Positions 1-8,113 of a stretch of 64,000 nt of DNA are shown one piece after another. The DNA is taken from positions 620,001 to 684,000 of the forward strand of contig NZ_FPKV01000002.1 of NCBI RefSeq assembly GCF_900114265.1, read 5' to 3'. A program made the translations under genes and the position numbers. Within the stretch, counting starts at the first letter, position 1. Each line of letters begins with the position of its first letter. Below the pieces are notes generated by a model. It worked only from the letters and a program-made list of their open reading frames with translations, ran no database searches and had not been told where the DNA came from. This DNA comes from Flaviramulus basaltis. Lineage in GTDB: Bacteria; Bacteroidota; Bacteroidia; Flavobacteriales; Flavobacteriaceae.

Positions 1-1142
1 AAAACCCAAAAAACTATCAAGAAATTAAATTGGATAACCTGCATGTATCTCAAGGCTGGTTTGATAGTAGTGTGAGTTTTGGCGAACCTGGTTTTGAGGA
101 ACGTGATACTATAGAAAACGGACTTAAAACAGCCGCCTCTTCTGGTTTTACTGCAGTAGCTTTAAATGCGAACACAAACCCTGTAATTGATTCTAATTCT
201 GATGTGACGTTCGTAAATTCAAGAGCATATAAAAAGGCTGTTACCTTATTACCTATTGGTTCATTAACAGTGAATAGTAAAGGGGAAGATTTAGCAGAAC
301 TTTATGACATGAATACTGCTGGAGCTGTTGCCTTTTATGATTATAAAAAGCCAATTTCAAACCCAAATTTGATGAAAATAGCCTTGCAGTACGCAAGTAA
401 TTTTAATGGATTGGTTTGCTCTTTTCCGCAGGAAAATAAAATTTCTGGACATGGTGTAATGAACGAAAACATAACTAGCACCAAACTTGGTTTAAAAGGA
501 ATTCCTGCTTTAGCTGAAGAGCTTCAAATTGCACGCGACTTATTTTTATTAGAATATACAGGTGGAAAATTACATATACCAACTATATCATCAGTAAAAT
601 CGGTAGAATTAATAAGAGATGCCAAAAAGAAAAAGCTAGACGTAACTTGTAGTGTTGCCATTCATAATTTATACTTTACAGACAGCATGTTAAATGACTT
701 TAATACGCACTTTAAAGTATTACCACCATTACGAACACAAACAGATTTGGATGCATTAATTGAAGGCGTTAAAGATGGTACCATAGATATGGTTACTAGT
801 GACCACAACCCAATTGATGTTGAGCAAAAGAAAGTAGAATTTGACCACGCTGAGTATGGTACTATTGGTTTAGAAAGTGCCTTTGGTGCGCTTCAAACCA
901 TATTTACTTTAAAGAAAACTATAGATATTTTAACAAAAGGAAAAACTAGATTTGGTCTAGAAAACACATCAATAAATATTGATGAAAAATTAAATATGAC
1001 GCTTTTTAATCCGGATACAAAATACACCTTTTCTAAAAGTGATATTATTTCAAAATCTAAAAATGCTATTTTTGAAAATGAAACCCTAAAAGGAAAAGTT
1101 TACGGAATTATATCAAATAATAAAGTAGCTTTAAATAATTAA
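1..1142 (+). CDS. dihydroorotase-like amidohydrolase, 5'-truncated by window edge
   Basis: C-terminal ~380 residues of an amidohydrolase of the dihydroorotase family (usual length ~415-420). The reading frame is open to base 3, so the first possible TTG (base 30) is an internal leucine and the true start is outside the window. Family landmarks are GEPGFEE (canonical REPGFE), PPLR, TSDHNP (canonical TDHAP) and GLESAFG. Several metal ligands are missing: the canonical HxH is LHVS, the CHVS histidine is a threonine (IPTIS), and PHH is AIHN. It may therefore be a non-catalytic homologue, or a lineage-specific form acting in pyrimidine synthesis. It is followed without a gap by a small membrane protein gene. 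Confidence 0.8.
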   Translation, partial: NPKNYQEIKLDNLHVSQGWFDSSVSFGEPGFEERDTIENGLKTAASSGFTAVALNANTNPVIDSNSDVTFVNSRAYKKAVTLLPIGSLTVNSKGEDLAELYDMNTAGAVAFYDYKKPISNPNLMKIALQYASNFNGLVCSFPQENKISGHGVMNENITSTKLGLKGIPALAEELQIARDLFLLEYTGGKLHIPTISSVKSVELIRDAKKKKLDVTCSVAIHNLYFTDSMLNDFNTHFKVLPPLRTQTDLDALIEGVKDGTIDMVTSDHNPIDVEQKKVEFDHAEYGTIGLESAFGALQTIFTLKKTIDILTKGKTRFGLENTSINIDEKLNMTLFNPDTKYTFSKSDIISKSKNAIFENETLKGKVYGIISNNKVALNN

Positions 1143-1484
1143 ATGATGACAGAACAAGATATTGAAAGAGGACGTAAAAATGCCATTATTAGTTACATAA
1201 CTATTTTTGGAGTTATAATTGCTTTTTTTTTGAATAATGAAGATGATAAAAAAAGTGCTTTTGCTAGTTTTCATATTAGACAATCTTTGGGCTTATGGCT
1301 TACGTTTTATGCATTAGGCTATATTATTGGTATTTTTGATAGTTGGTTAGTTTCTTCAAGTTTTTATCTATTTTTCACGGTACTTTTCATTTATGGCTTT
1401 GTAAATGCTCTTGGAAGAAAAGCAATTGCCGTTCCATTAGTTGGAGCATTTTATCAAAAAATATTCGCAAATCTGGGAAAATAA
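1143..1484 (+). CDS. small integral membrane protein, DUF4870/import-component-like
   Basis: 113 residues with about three hydrophobic segments (roughly residues 16-32, 50-65 and 70-90). A short polar stretch with a FHIRQSLGLW-type motif lies between the first and second, as in DUF4870-like proteins. The start ATG follows directly on the upstream stop codon, and a second ATG three bases later is equally possible. It lies in an operon with the dihydroorotase-like gene and the following esterase gene. Function is not known; inner-membrane location is inferred from the hydrophobic segments. Confidence 0.65.
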   Translation: MMTEQDIERGRKNAIISYITIFGVIIAFFLNNEDDKKSAFASFHIRQSLGLWLTFYALGYIIGIFDSWLVSSSFYLFFTVLFIYGFVNALGRKAIAVPLVGAFYQKIFANLGK

Positions 1485-2144
1485 ATGACTAATACATCAC
1501 TTTCTTTACAACATATTATTCGTAAATCTACTTTAAAAGAAAATGCACCATTGCTTATTATGATGCATGGTTATGGCAGTGATGAAAATGACTTATTTTC
1601 ATTTTCTAGCGAATTACCAGAAGAACTTTTTATAATTTCAGTTAAAGCACCTTACCCTATGCAACCTTATGGTAATGCTTGGTATGCTATTAATTTTGAT
1701 GCCGAAAAAGGTAAATGGAGTGATAATGAACAAGCAAAACAATCTCGAGATTTAATTGCTAAATTTATTGATGAAGCAACTTCAACTTATCCAGTTATTA
1801 AAGATAATGTAACGCTTTTAGGCTTTAGCCAAGGTAGTATTTTAAGCTATGCAGTGGCTTTAACATATCCAGAAAAAGTTAAAAACATTATTGCTTTAAG
1901 TGGCTACATAAATCCTGATATTTTACCTGAGAACCTTGAAAGTAAAGATTACTCTAATTTAGATTTTTATTGTTCTCATGGTAGTGTAGACCAAGTTATT
2001 CCTGTTGATTGGGCAAGACAAAATGCGCCTTTTTTGAACAATTTAAGTATTAAACACCAATACTCAGAATTTCCTGTTGGGCATGGTGTTGCTCCTCAAA
2101 ATTTCTACGAGTTTAAGGAATGGTTGATGAAAAGAATATACTAA
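1485..2144 (+). CDS. phospholipase/carboxylesterase-type alpha/beta hydrolase
   Basis: 219-residue cytosolic serine hydrolase of the YpfH / acyl-protein-thioesterase-like family. The oxyanion segment MMHGYGSDENDL is near the N-terminus, the nucleophile elbow GFSQGS near residue 113, and the catalytic acid and base follow in DQVIPV and GHGVAP. No signal peptide is visible. The start codon abuts the preceding stop, so it is the third gene of this operon, which ends at the hairpin terminator 2201-2230. Family assignment is firm; the natural ester substrate cannot be read from the sequence. Confidence 0.85.
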   Translation: MTNTSLSLQHIIRKSTLKENAPLLIMMHGYGSDENDLFSFSSELPEELFIISVKAPYPMQPYGNAWYAINFDAEKGKWSDNEQAKQSRDLIAKFIDEATSTYPVIKDNVTLLGFSQGSILSYAVALTYPEKVKNIIALSGYINPDILPENLESKDYSNLDFYCSHGSVDQVIPVDWARQNAPFLNNLSIKHQYSEFPVGHGVAPQNFYEFKEWLMKRIY

Positions 2145-2200
2145 TACACTGATTTTTATTTAAAATTTTTGAATTTTAATATTTAAAAAAATAATGCATA

Positions 2201-2230
2201 AAAAAATCCAGCATAAGAGCTGGATTTTTT
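2201..2230. terminator. bidirectional intrinsic terminator
   Basis: Perfect stem of 12 bp (aaaaaatccagc / gctggatttttt) with a 6-nt loop, flanked by A and T runs. It lies between the converging esterase gene (+) and the rprY-like gene (-), so it can serve both. Confidence 0.85.
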
Positions 2231-2249
2231 ATTATATAATTTATCTTTT

Positions 2250-2954
2250 TTAACTATTAACAACCAATCTAAAACCTTCACCATGAATGTTAAGTATTTC
2301 TACTTTTTCGTCTAGTTTTAAATACTTACGTAGTTTTGCAATGTAAACATCCATACTACGAGATGTAAAGTAATTATCATCTCTCCATATTTTTGTTAGT
2401 GCTAACTCACGAGGCATTAAATCGTTTTCATGTAACGCTAATAAACGTAATAATTCGTTTTCCTTAGGCGATAATTTAACAGGCTCTCCCCCATTATATT
2501 TTAAGAAACGTAATTTTGAATTTAAATCAAAACCTCCAATTTTAAACTCAAATTGTTTACTATCAGAAATTGTTTCTGTTGCTTTACGTTGTATGATAGC
2601 TTTAATTTTCATTAATAAAACCTCACTATCAAAAGGTTTGTTTAAATAGTCGTCTGCACCAACTTTATAACCTTTTAAAACGTCTTCTTTCATCGTTTTA
2701 GCAGTTAAAAAGATAATTGGTACATCGGTGTTTTTTTCTCTTATTTCTTTAGCTAGTGTAAACCCATCTTTATAAGGCATCATAACATCTAAAATGCACA
2801 AATCGAAATCGTCTTTCTTAAACTTCTCGAAGCCTTCCATACCATTTTTAGCATGAGTAACTTCGTAATCATTCATCATTAAATAATCTTTAAGAACAGT
2901 TCCAAAATTTGGATCGTCCTCAACTAATAAAATTCTTTTCTTGTGCTCTTCCAT
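2250..2954 (-). CDS. OmpR-family response regulator, RprY-like
   Basis: 234 residues: receiver domain (residues 1-122, phosphoacceptor D56 in LDVMMP, acidic pair EDD at 12-14, conserved K in NKPF near 107) followed by an OmpR/PhoB winged-helix domain with the LSPKENELLRLL and DVYIAKLRKYL segments. It lies two bases downstream of its cognate kinase gene. Sequence and pairing match the RprX/RprY system of Bacteroidota. Targets cannot be inferred from this window. Confidence 0.88.
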   Translation of the reverse strand: MEEHKKRILLVEDDPNFGTVLKDYLMMNDYEVTHAKNGMEGFEKFKKDDFDLCILDVMMPYKDGFTLAKEIREKNTDVPIIFLTAKTMKEDVLKGYKVGADDYLNKPFDSEVLLMKIKAIIQRKATETISDSKQFEFKIGGFDLNSKLRFLKYNGGEPVKLSPKENELLRLLALHENDLMPRELALTKIWRDDNYFTSRSMDVYIAKLRKYLKLDEKVEILNIHGEGFRLVVNS

Positions 2955-2956
2955 AT

Positions 2957-4528
2957 TTATGATATTAGCGGAAGCTTTATAATAAATGTGCTTCCTTTGT
3001 CTTTTTCACTTTCTACTGATACATGACCTTGATGGTCTTCAACCATTCTTTTAACGTATGCCAAACCTAAACCATGGCCTTTTACGTTATGAATATTTCC
3101 TGTGTGTTCTCTATAAAACTTTTCGAACACTCTTTTGGCAACAGCTTTACTCATTCCGCTACCATGATCTTTTATTTTTAAGAAAATGTTTGTTCCCACA
3201 TTCTCTGTATATACTTCTATTTTTGGTTCATTTGGAGAATACTTTATGGCATTATCCAAAATGTTTACAATAACATTAGTAAGGTGTGTTTCGTTAGCTA
3301 AAATTGAAGATTTATCGGCTTCTAAAAATGTTTTTATATAACCTTGTCTATCTTCAACTATAAGTTCTACATGTGTTATAGCATCTTCAACTAAGTCGTG
3401 CAAATTAACTCTATCCTTACTAATATTTAGTTCGTTTTTTTCTAATTTAGATATTCTTAATACATTTTCAACTTGTGCATGCATTCTTTTATTTTCTTCC
3501 TTTATCATAGTAAGATAACGCAACACTTTATCTTTTTCATCTATAACTTTAGGGTTTCTAATGGCATCTAAAGCTAAATTTATTGTAGCAATAGGTGTTT
3601 TAAACTCATGCGTCATGTTATTTATAAAATCACTTTTTATCTCAGAGATTTTACGTTGTTTTACCAATTGATATAATGCACTTGAATAAGCCAATATTAT
3701 AATTGATGTAAAAATAATAGAGAGCAAAATCATGCCCATTACTCCAGATAATATAAACTTTCTGTCACCAGGAAAATTAACTAAAAGTTTATATAAACTT
3801 TGGTTATTTTCATCATAAAAAACAGGTACACTAAACGTAGATTTTTTCAAATTTTCAAAATTCTCACTACGTACTTTTGTTGCTAAATCATTACTATATA
3901 TAGCAAATTCAAAATCTATATTAACACCATATTTTTTAAGTTTTTCAGATAACAATCCTCTTATTTCTTCTTCTGAAACACGTTTATGAATTGGTTTTCT
4001 TTTAAAAACTTCTTTAAAATTTTTCTTAAAAGTTAACTTTTGAGCTTCATCAATGGTACCACTTCTAATAATATTTAATATTGGACTTTTTAAATCCTTT
4101 TCTGTTGATTCAATATCACTATATATTTCTGTACTAGAATTACCTATAATATTTGTAATATCAAGGCTATCTAAACCAATGTCAAAGAGCGAAGAAGATA
4201 GTTTATAGTTCTCTTCTAAAACATTACTTTTATAAATAAGCGTTTCTTTTGTGCTATTATTTTTTCGATAAATAAGCAATTGAGAAATGGCATCTTCATC
4301 AACTTTTTTTTCTTTATCTAAGCTTAAGTACTCGGCATAGTACTTTTCAAACTCGCTTTCCTCAATGGTGTTAGACACGTTGTTTAGCACCGTAACTACA
4401 TTAGATTTAAAACGTTCCTTTTGGTTTTTTACCGAATCGTTAATATAATAAGCTTGAATAGATATAATACCCACAAGTGATAAGCTCATTAGTATTATAA
4501 GTAGGATAAATATTCTTTTGCTCATCAT
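2957..4528 (-). CDS. sensor histidine kinase, RprX-like
   Basis: 523-residue membrane kinase. N-terminal transmembrane segment (~6-28), a ~230-residue presumably periplasmic sensor region, and a second transmembrane segment (~262-285). Then come a HisKA domain with H box NNMTHEFKTP and a HATPase domain with N box (NILDNAIKY), G1 (DHGSGM) and G2 (GHGLGLAYVKR). There is no obvious HAMP domain. ATG ATG leaves the start uncertain by one codon. It is transcribed with, and just ahead of, the RprY-like regulator. The signal sensed is unknown. Confidence 0.87.
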   Translation of the reverse strand: MMSKRIFILLIILMSLSLVGIISIQAYYINDSVKNQKERFKSNVVTVLNNVSNTIEESEFEKYYAEYLSLDKEKKVDEDAISQLLIYRKNNSTKETLIYKSNVLEENYKLSSSLFDIGLDSLDITNIIGNSSTEIYSDIESTEKDLKSPILNIIRSGTIDEAQKLTFKKNFKEVFKRKPIHKRVSEEEIRGLLSEKLKKYGVNIDFEFAIYSNDLATKVRSENFENLKKSTFSVPVFYDENNQSLYKLLVNFPGDRKFILSGVMGMILLSIIFTSIIILAYSSALYQLVKQRKISEIKSDFINNMTHEFKTPIATINLALDAIRNPKVIDEKDKVLRYLTMIKEENKRMHAQVENVLRISKLEKNELNISKDRVNLHDLVEDAITHVELIVEDRQGYIKTFLEADKSSILANETHLTNVIVNILDNAIKYSPNEPKIEVYTENVGTNIFLKIKDHGSGMSKAVAKRVFEKFYREHTGNIHNVKGHGLGLAYVKRMVEDHQGHVSVESEKDKGSTFIIKLPLIS

Positions 4529-4603
4529 TCAAAATTAACATTTTAACATTTATTAGTCTTATTTTTAACCTTACATTAACAAAAATGTTAATATTTTAAT
4601 AGC

Positions 4604-5188
4604 TTAACATTTTTTGAGAATTTTGTTATGTATTTTAAAAACTTGCTTTTTGGTGTGTTCAAGGTTGCTATTATCAATTACAAAGTCTGATTTTTTTATT
4701 TTCTCGTCATCAGTCCATTGATTTTTCATTATGGCTTCAATTTTTTGTTTTGTAGTACTATCGCGCTCTAATAATCGTTTTACTCGTAATTCTTTATCTG
4801 CAATAACTGTAATAACAAAATCACAGGCTTTTTCTCCTCCATTTTCAAATAAAATAGCAACTTCTTTTATAACGTAAGGTGCCTTTTGTTTTATTACCCA
4901 TTTTTCAAAATGTCTGGCAACTCTGGGGTGAATTATGGCATTCATCTTTTTTAAATAAGTATCATCATTAAAAATAATATTGGCTATCAATGGTTTGTTA
5001 AGCTTACCATCAAAATAGGCTTTATCTTCAAATAACTGATTAAGTTTTCGCTTAATAATTTTAGATTTATGCATCAATTTTTTAGCTTCTTCATCAGCTA
5101 TATAAACAGGAACACCTAAAAGATTAAACTGTTTTGCAACGGTTGTTTTACCGCTTCCTATACCGCCTGTTAGTCCTACAATAATCAT
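4604..5188 (-). CDS. coaE: dephospho-CoA kinase
   Basis: 194 residues, the usual length. It catalyses ATP-dependent phosphorylation of the 3'-hydroxyl of dephospho-CoA, the last step of CoA synthesis. P-loop GLTGGIGSGKTT at the N-terminus, the substrate-side segment IIHPRVARHF near 85-95, and the lid motif RDSTTKQKIEAIMKNQW near 140-157. Its start overlaps the upstream YbbR gene by 4 bp (ATGA type), the last member of a three-gene coupled run with YbbR and a glycosyltransferase. coaBC of the same pathway lies at 10.7-11.9 kb. Confidence 0.95.
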   Translation of the reverse strand: MIIVGLTGGIGSGKTTVAKQFNLLGVPVYIADEEAKKLMHKSKIIKRKLNQLFEDKAYFDGKLNKPLIANIIFNDDTYLKKMNAIIHPRVARHFEKWVIKQKAPYVIKEVAILFENGGEKACDFVITVIADKELRVKRLLERDSTTKQKIEAIMKNQWTDDEKIKKSDFVIDNSNLEHTKKQVFKIHNKILKKC

Positions 5189-6144
5189 TTTGTTATGATA
5201 AATTCTATACGTTGTTGGCTAATTTTAGCATTTCTTACTTTTTCTGGAGTTTTAGCAAACTCTGGAATTAAAAATGATTGGTTATCGCTAATTTTATTAT
5301 AATCGCAAACTACTTTAAAATTTTTGTTTGTTATACTACTATAATCGCTTAAACTAACATAATATGAAACATTTACAGCTTTAGGAAAATATTTTATTGT
5401 TATGTCTTTAGGTTTATTAATAATGGTTATTGGAATATTTAAAGTCCCTTCTGTAAATTTCTCAACTTTAGCTTTTATGGTAACCTCATTATTTGAAAAA
5501 TTTAAATCAGATTTATTTTCTGGTAACTTCAGTTTTGTGTTTTTAGATATGTTTGATCTTACATCATTAATAGTAATTTCTTCTGTCTCTAAAAAATGTA
5601 TTTTAGAGACTAAAATATTTGGTCCAACTATAACAATAGAATCTGGCTCTGAAACCAATTTGCTTGACATATTATAACCTGGTGTAAAATTCACATCTGC
5701 ATTTACTTTAACAGGCACCTTTTTAACCAAATTTATACCATACCTAAAGATTAACGTATCTGGCGAAATATTAAGTAACTCTACTTGCTTATTAAACTGA
5801 GTATTGTTTAAATAGGCTTTAGATTTACTCCACATAAATACACCTTGTTTTTTATAAACATCTTTACTAAAATCAACTTTAATTTTTGGCTGAGATATAT
5901 AGTATTTAAGCCATTTAAAACCATGGGTTTTTAATGTGATATTTAATTTTACTGAGTCGTTCAAAATGATATTTTCCTGAGGCACATTTATCTTTTCAAT
6001 TTCGAAAGCAAGTGTATTTGTATATTCCTTTGAGAGCTTAGTAAATATTAAAATGATGAAAGCTGAAAACAAAAACAAAAAAAACACATTTATTCTTTTG
6101 TTTTTTATGGACTTAACAATTTCAGATTTTAACTTTTTTATCAT
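5185..6144 (-). CDS. YbbR-like domain protein, membrane anchored
   Basis: 319 residues. A basic N-terminus is followed by one transmembrane segment (~18-36) and a mostly beta extracytoplasmic region with YbbR-like repeats (for example the segments around VKVNADVNFTPGY and LNIPITIINKP). In Firmicutes YbbR accompanies diadenylate cyclase; here it is instead coupled by 4-bp overlaps to a glycosyltransferase upstream and coaE downstream. Molecular function is not established in this lineage. Confidence 0.75.
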   Translation of the reverse strand: MIKKLKSEIVKSIKNKRINVFFLFLFSAFIILIFTKLSKEYTNTLAFEIEKINVPQENIILNDSVKLNITLKTHGFKWLKYYISQPKIKVDFSKDVYKKQGVFMWSKSKAYLNNTQFNKQVELLNISPDTLIFRYGINLVKKVPVKVNADVNFTPGYNMSSKLVSEPDSIVIVGPNILVSKIHFLETEEITINDVRSNISKNTKLKLPENKSDLNFSNNEVTIKAKVEKFTEGTLNIPITIINKPKDITIKYFPKAVNVSYYVSLSDYSSITNKNFKVVCDYNKISDNQSFLIPEFAKTPEKVRNAKISQQRIEFIITK

Positions 6145-7145
6145 TTCTGTTTAAAAAATAATTGTGGAAAATATTTTTCCGGTTCTTTATTTAATATAGA
6201 TACAAAAGTTGATTTCAAAAACCCATATCCATACCCAAAAAATTGTGTCATAATAGCAATTAAAGAAAGCATAGATACAACAAGGTTTTTTGTTGAAACT
6301 AAAGCCACAATAAAGGCAACTATAAAATACAAAATATAAGCTAATATTAGCCATTTAAAACCCATAAAATACAGCAATATTGATGTAATAAAACCTATAA
6401 TGAAAACTGTAGGAAACCAATATGTTATTTTTTTTGTTTGCGGATGCCACTTATTCAAAATGGGTCTTACCAAACCAAACTTATATACCTGTTTATAGAA
6501 ATTACTCCATGAAATACGACGTTTATGATATACATAAGCCTGAGGAATTAGCTTTGTTTTAAACCCTAAATTCCAAAGTCGAATAGATAAATCTGGATCT
6601 TCTCCTGGGTGAATTTTGCCAAAACCATTAGAAGCAAAAAAAGCATTTTTAGAAATACCCATATTAAAACTTCTAGGTTGAAATTTATCTACACTATTTT
6701 TATTACCACGAATACCTCCAGTGGTAATAAACGATGTCATTGAAAAATTTATTGCCTTTTGAAGATTTGTAAACGATTTATGGGCTGCATCTGGTCCGCC
6801 AAAACAATCTACATAATTCTCTTTTAAGCTTTTTTCAACTTCATTTAAATAGTTTACTGGTAAAATACAATCGGAATCTAATATTATAAAATAGTTTCCT
6901 TTAGCATGCTGCATTCCAAAATTTCTTGAATCTCCAGGTCCAGAGTTTTCTTTAAAAAAATAAGATATATTAAGTTTACTTTTATAACTATCAACTACTT
7001 CTTTTGAGGATTTTGTTGACCCATCTTCAACAATTACAACTTCAAAAGGTATTTCAGTTTCCAAAGCTTCAAAACTTTGTAAAAGCTCCTGTATTTCGTC
7101 TGGACGGTTATAAACAGGAATTATAAATGAAAACTGTAATTTCAT
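6141..7145 (-). CDS. family 2 glycosyltransferase with C-terminal membrane segments
   Basis: 334 residues. GT-A domain at 1-230, starting FSIIPVYNRPDEIQELL, with the metal-binding DSD in ILDSDC, an acceptor-side GGPDAAH and HPGEDPDLSIRLW. Three to four hydrophobic segments follow (~243-315). It would transfer an activated sugar on the cytoplasmic face of the membrane; donor and acceptor are unknown. First gene of the run glycosyltransferase - YbbR - coaE, with 4-bp overlaps at both junctions. Confidence 0.85.
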   Translation of the reverse strand: MKLQFSFIIPVYNRPDEIQELLQSFEALETEIPFEVVIVEDGSTKSSKEVVDSYKSKLNISYFFKENSGPGDSRNFGMQHAKGNYFIILDSDCILPVNYLNEVEKSLKENYVDCFGGPDAAHKSFTNLQKAINFSMTSFITTGGIRGNKNSVDKFQPRSFNMGISKNAFFASNGFGKIHPGEDPDLSIRLWNLGFKTKLIPQAYVYHKRRISWSNFYKQVYKFGLVRPILNKWHPQTKKITYWFPTVFIIGFITSILLYFMGFKWLILAYILYFIVAFIVALVSTKNLVVSMLSLIAIMTQFFGYGYGFLKSTFVSILNKEPEKYFPQLFFKQK

Positions 7146-7164
7146 AGCACAAAAGTAACAAAAA

Positions 7165-7186
7165 AGCCATCTTAATAAAGATGGCT
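7165..7186 (-). terminator. intrinsic terminator of fabI
   Basis: Perfect 9-bp stem (agccatctt / aagatggct) with a 4-nt loop, followed on the minus strand by a T run. It sits 24 bp after the fabI stop and before the next minus-strand gene, so it separates fabI from the glycosyltransferase operon. Confidence 0.8.
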
Positions 7187-7209
7187 CGTTTTCTATATTT
7201 TAAAATATT

Positions 7210-8028
7210 TTATTCTTCTCCTGTAAATGTACTCATTACAGCATCACTAACACCCATATTACTAAATCCTCCATCATGATAAAGGTTTTGTAATGTTACT
7301 CGTTTAGTTAAATCACTAAATAATGATACCGTATAATTTGCACAATCTAAAGCGGTTGCATTACCAAGTGGAGACATTTTTTCTGCGTAAGCGATAAAAC
7401 CATCAAACCCTTTTACACCACTACCTGCAGTAGTTGGCGTTGGTGATTGTGAAATTGTGTTAACACGCACTTTTTTATCACGACCGAAGAAATACCCAAA
7501 ACTACGTGCAATACTTTCTAAATAGGCTTTATTATCTGCCATATCATTATAATCTGGAAATACACGTTGTGCCGCCATATAAGTTAGAGCCACAATACTT
7601 CCCCACTCGTTCATTGCATCACTTTTGTAAAGCGTTTGCATTAACTTATGAAAAGACATCGCAGAAACATCGGTTCCTTTTTGAGTCCAATCATAATTTT
7701 GATCTGTATAATGCTTTCCTTTTCTAACATTTATTGACATACCAATTGAGTGTAAAACAAAATCAATTTTACCTCCTAAAATCTCAGTAGATTTATCAAC
7801 TAAGTTTTGTAAATCTTCAAGAGATGTGGCATCTGCAGGAATAATTTGTGAACCTGTTTTTTCAGCTAGCTCATTTATTTGCCCCATTCTCATTGCTACA
7901 GGCGCATTTGTTAATACAAATTCTCCGCCTTCTTCATGAACACGTTCTGCAGTTTTCCAAGCAATTGAGTTTGAATCTAAAGCTCCAAAAATGATTCCTT
8001 TTTTTCCTTTTAATAAATTGTATGACAT
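7210..8028 (-). CDS. fabI: enoyl-[acyl-carrier-protein] reductase (NADH)
   Basis: 272 residues. Short-chain dehydrogenase-like enzyme that reduces enoyl-ACP in the last step of each fatty-acid elongation cycle. The nucleotide-binding segment IIFGALDSNSIAWKTA is at the N-terminus and the catalytic pair Y160-x6-K167 lies in DYNDMADNKAYLES. The loop after strand 6 reads SQSPTPTTAGSG, differing from the proteobacterial form. Single gene with its own terminator, not in a fatty-acid operon. Confidence 0.93.
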   Translation of the reverse strand: MSYNLLKGKKGIIFGALDSNSIAWKTAERVHEEGGEFVLTNAPVAMRMGQINELAEKTGSQIIPADATSLEDLQNLVDKSTEILGGKIDFVLHSIGMSINVRKGKHYTDQNYDWTQKGTDVSAMSFHKLMQTLYKSDAMNEWGSIVALTYMAAQRVFPDYNDMADNKAYLESIARSFGYFFGRDKKVRVNTISQSPTPTTAGSGVKGFDGFIAYAEKMSPLGNATALDCANYTVSLFSDLTKRVTLQNLYHDGGFSNMGVSDAVMSTFTGEE

Positions 8029-8113
8029 ATATTTTATTGTTAAGTCGTTAGTTGTTTAGTTCTTAAAAGTGCTCAAAGGTAAAAAACTTTTAACTTAAAA
8101 CTTTTAACTTTTT

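Noticed and set aside
30-32. TTG at base 30 as start of the first gene
   Set aside because: The frame is open to the window edge and the residues before it (NPKNYQEIK) continue the protein; the TTG is internal.
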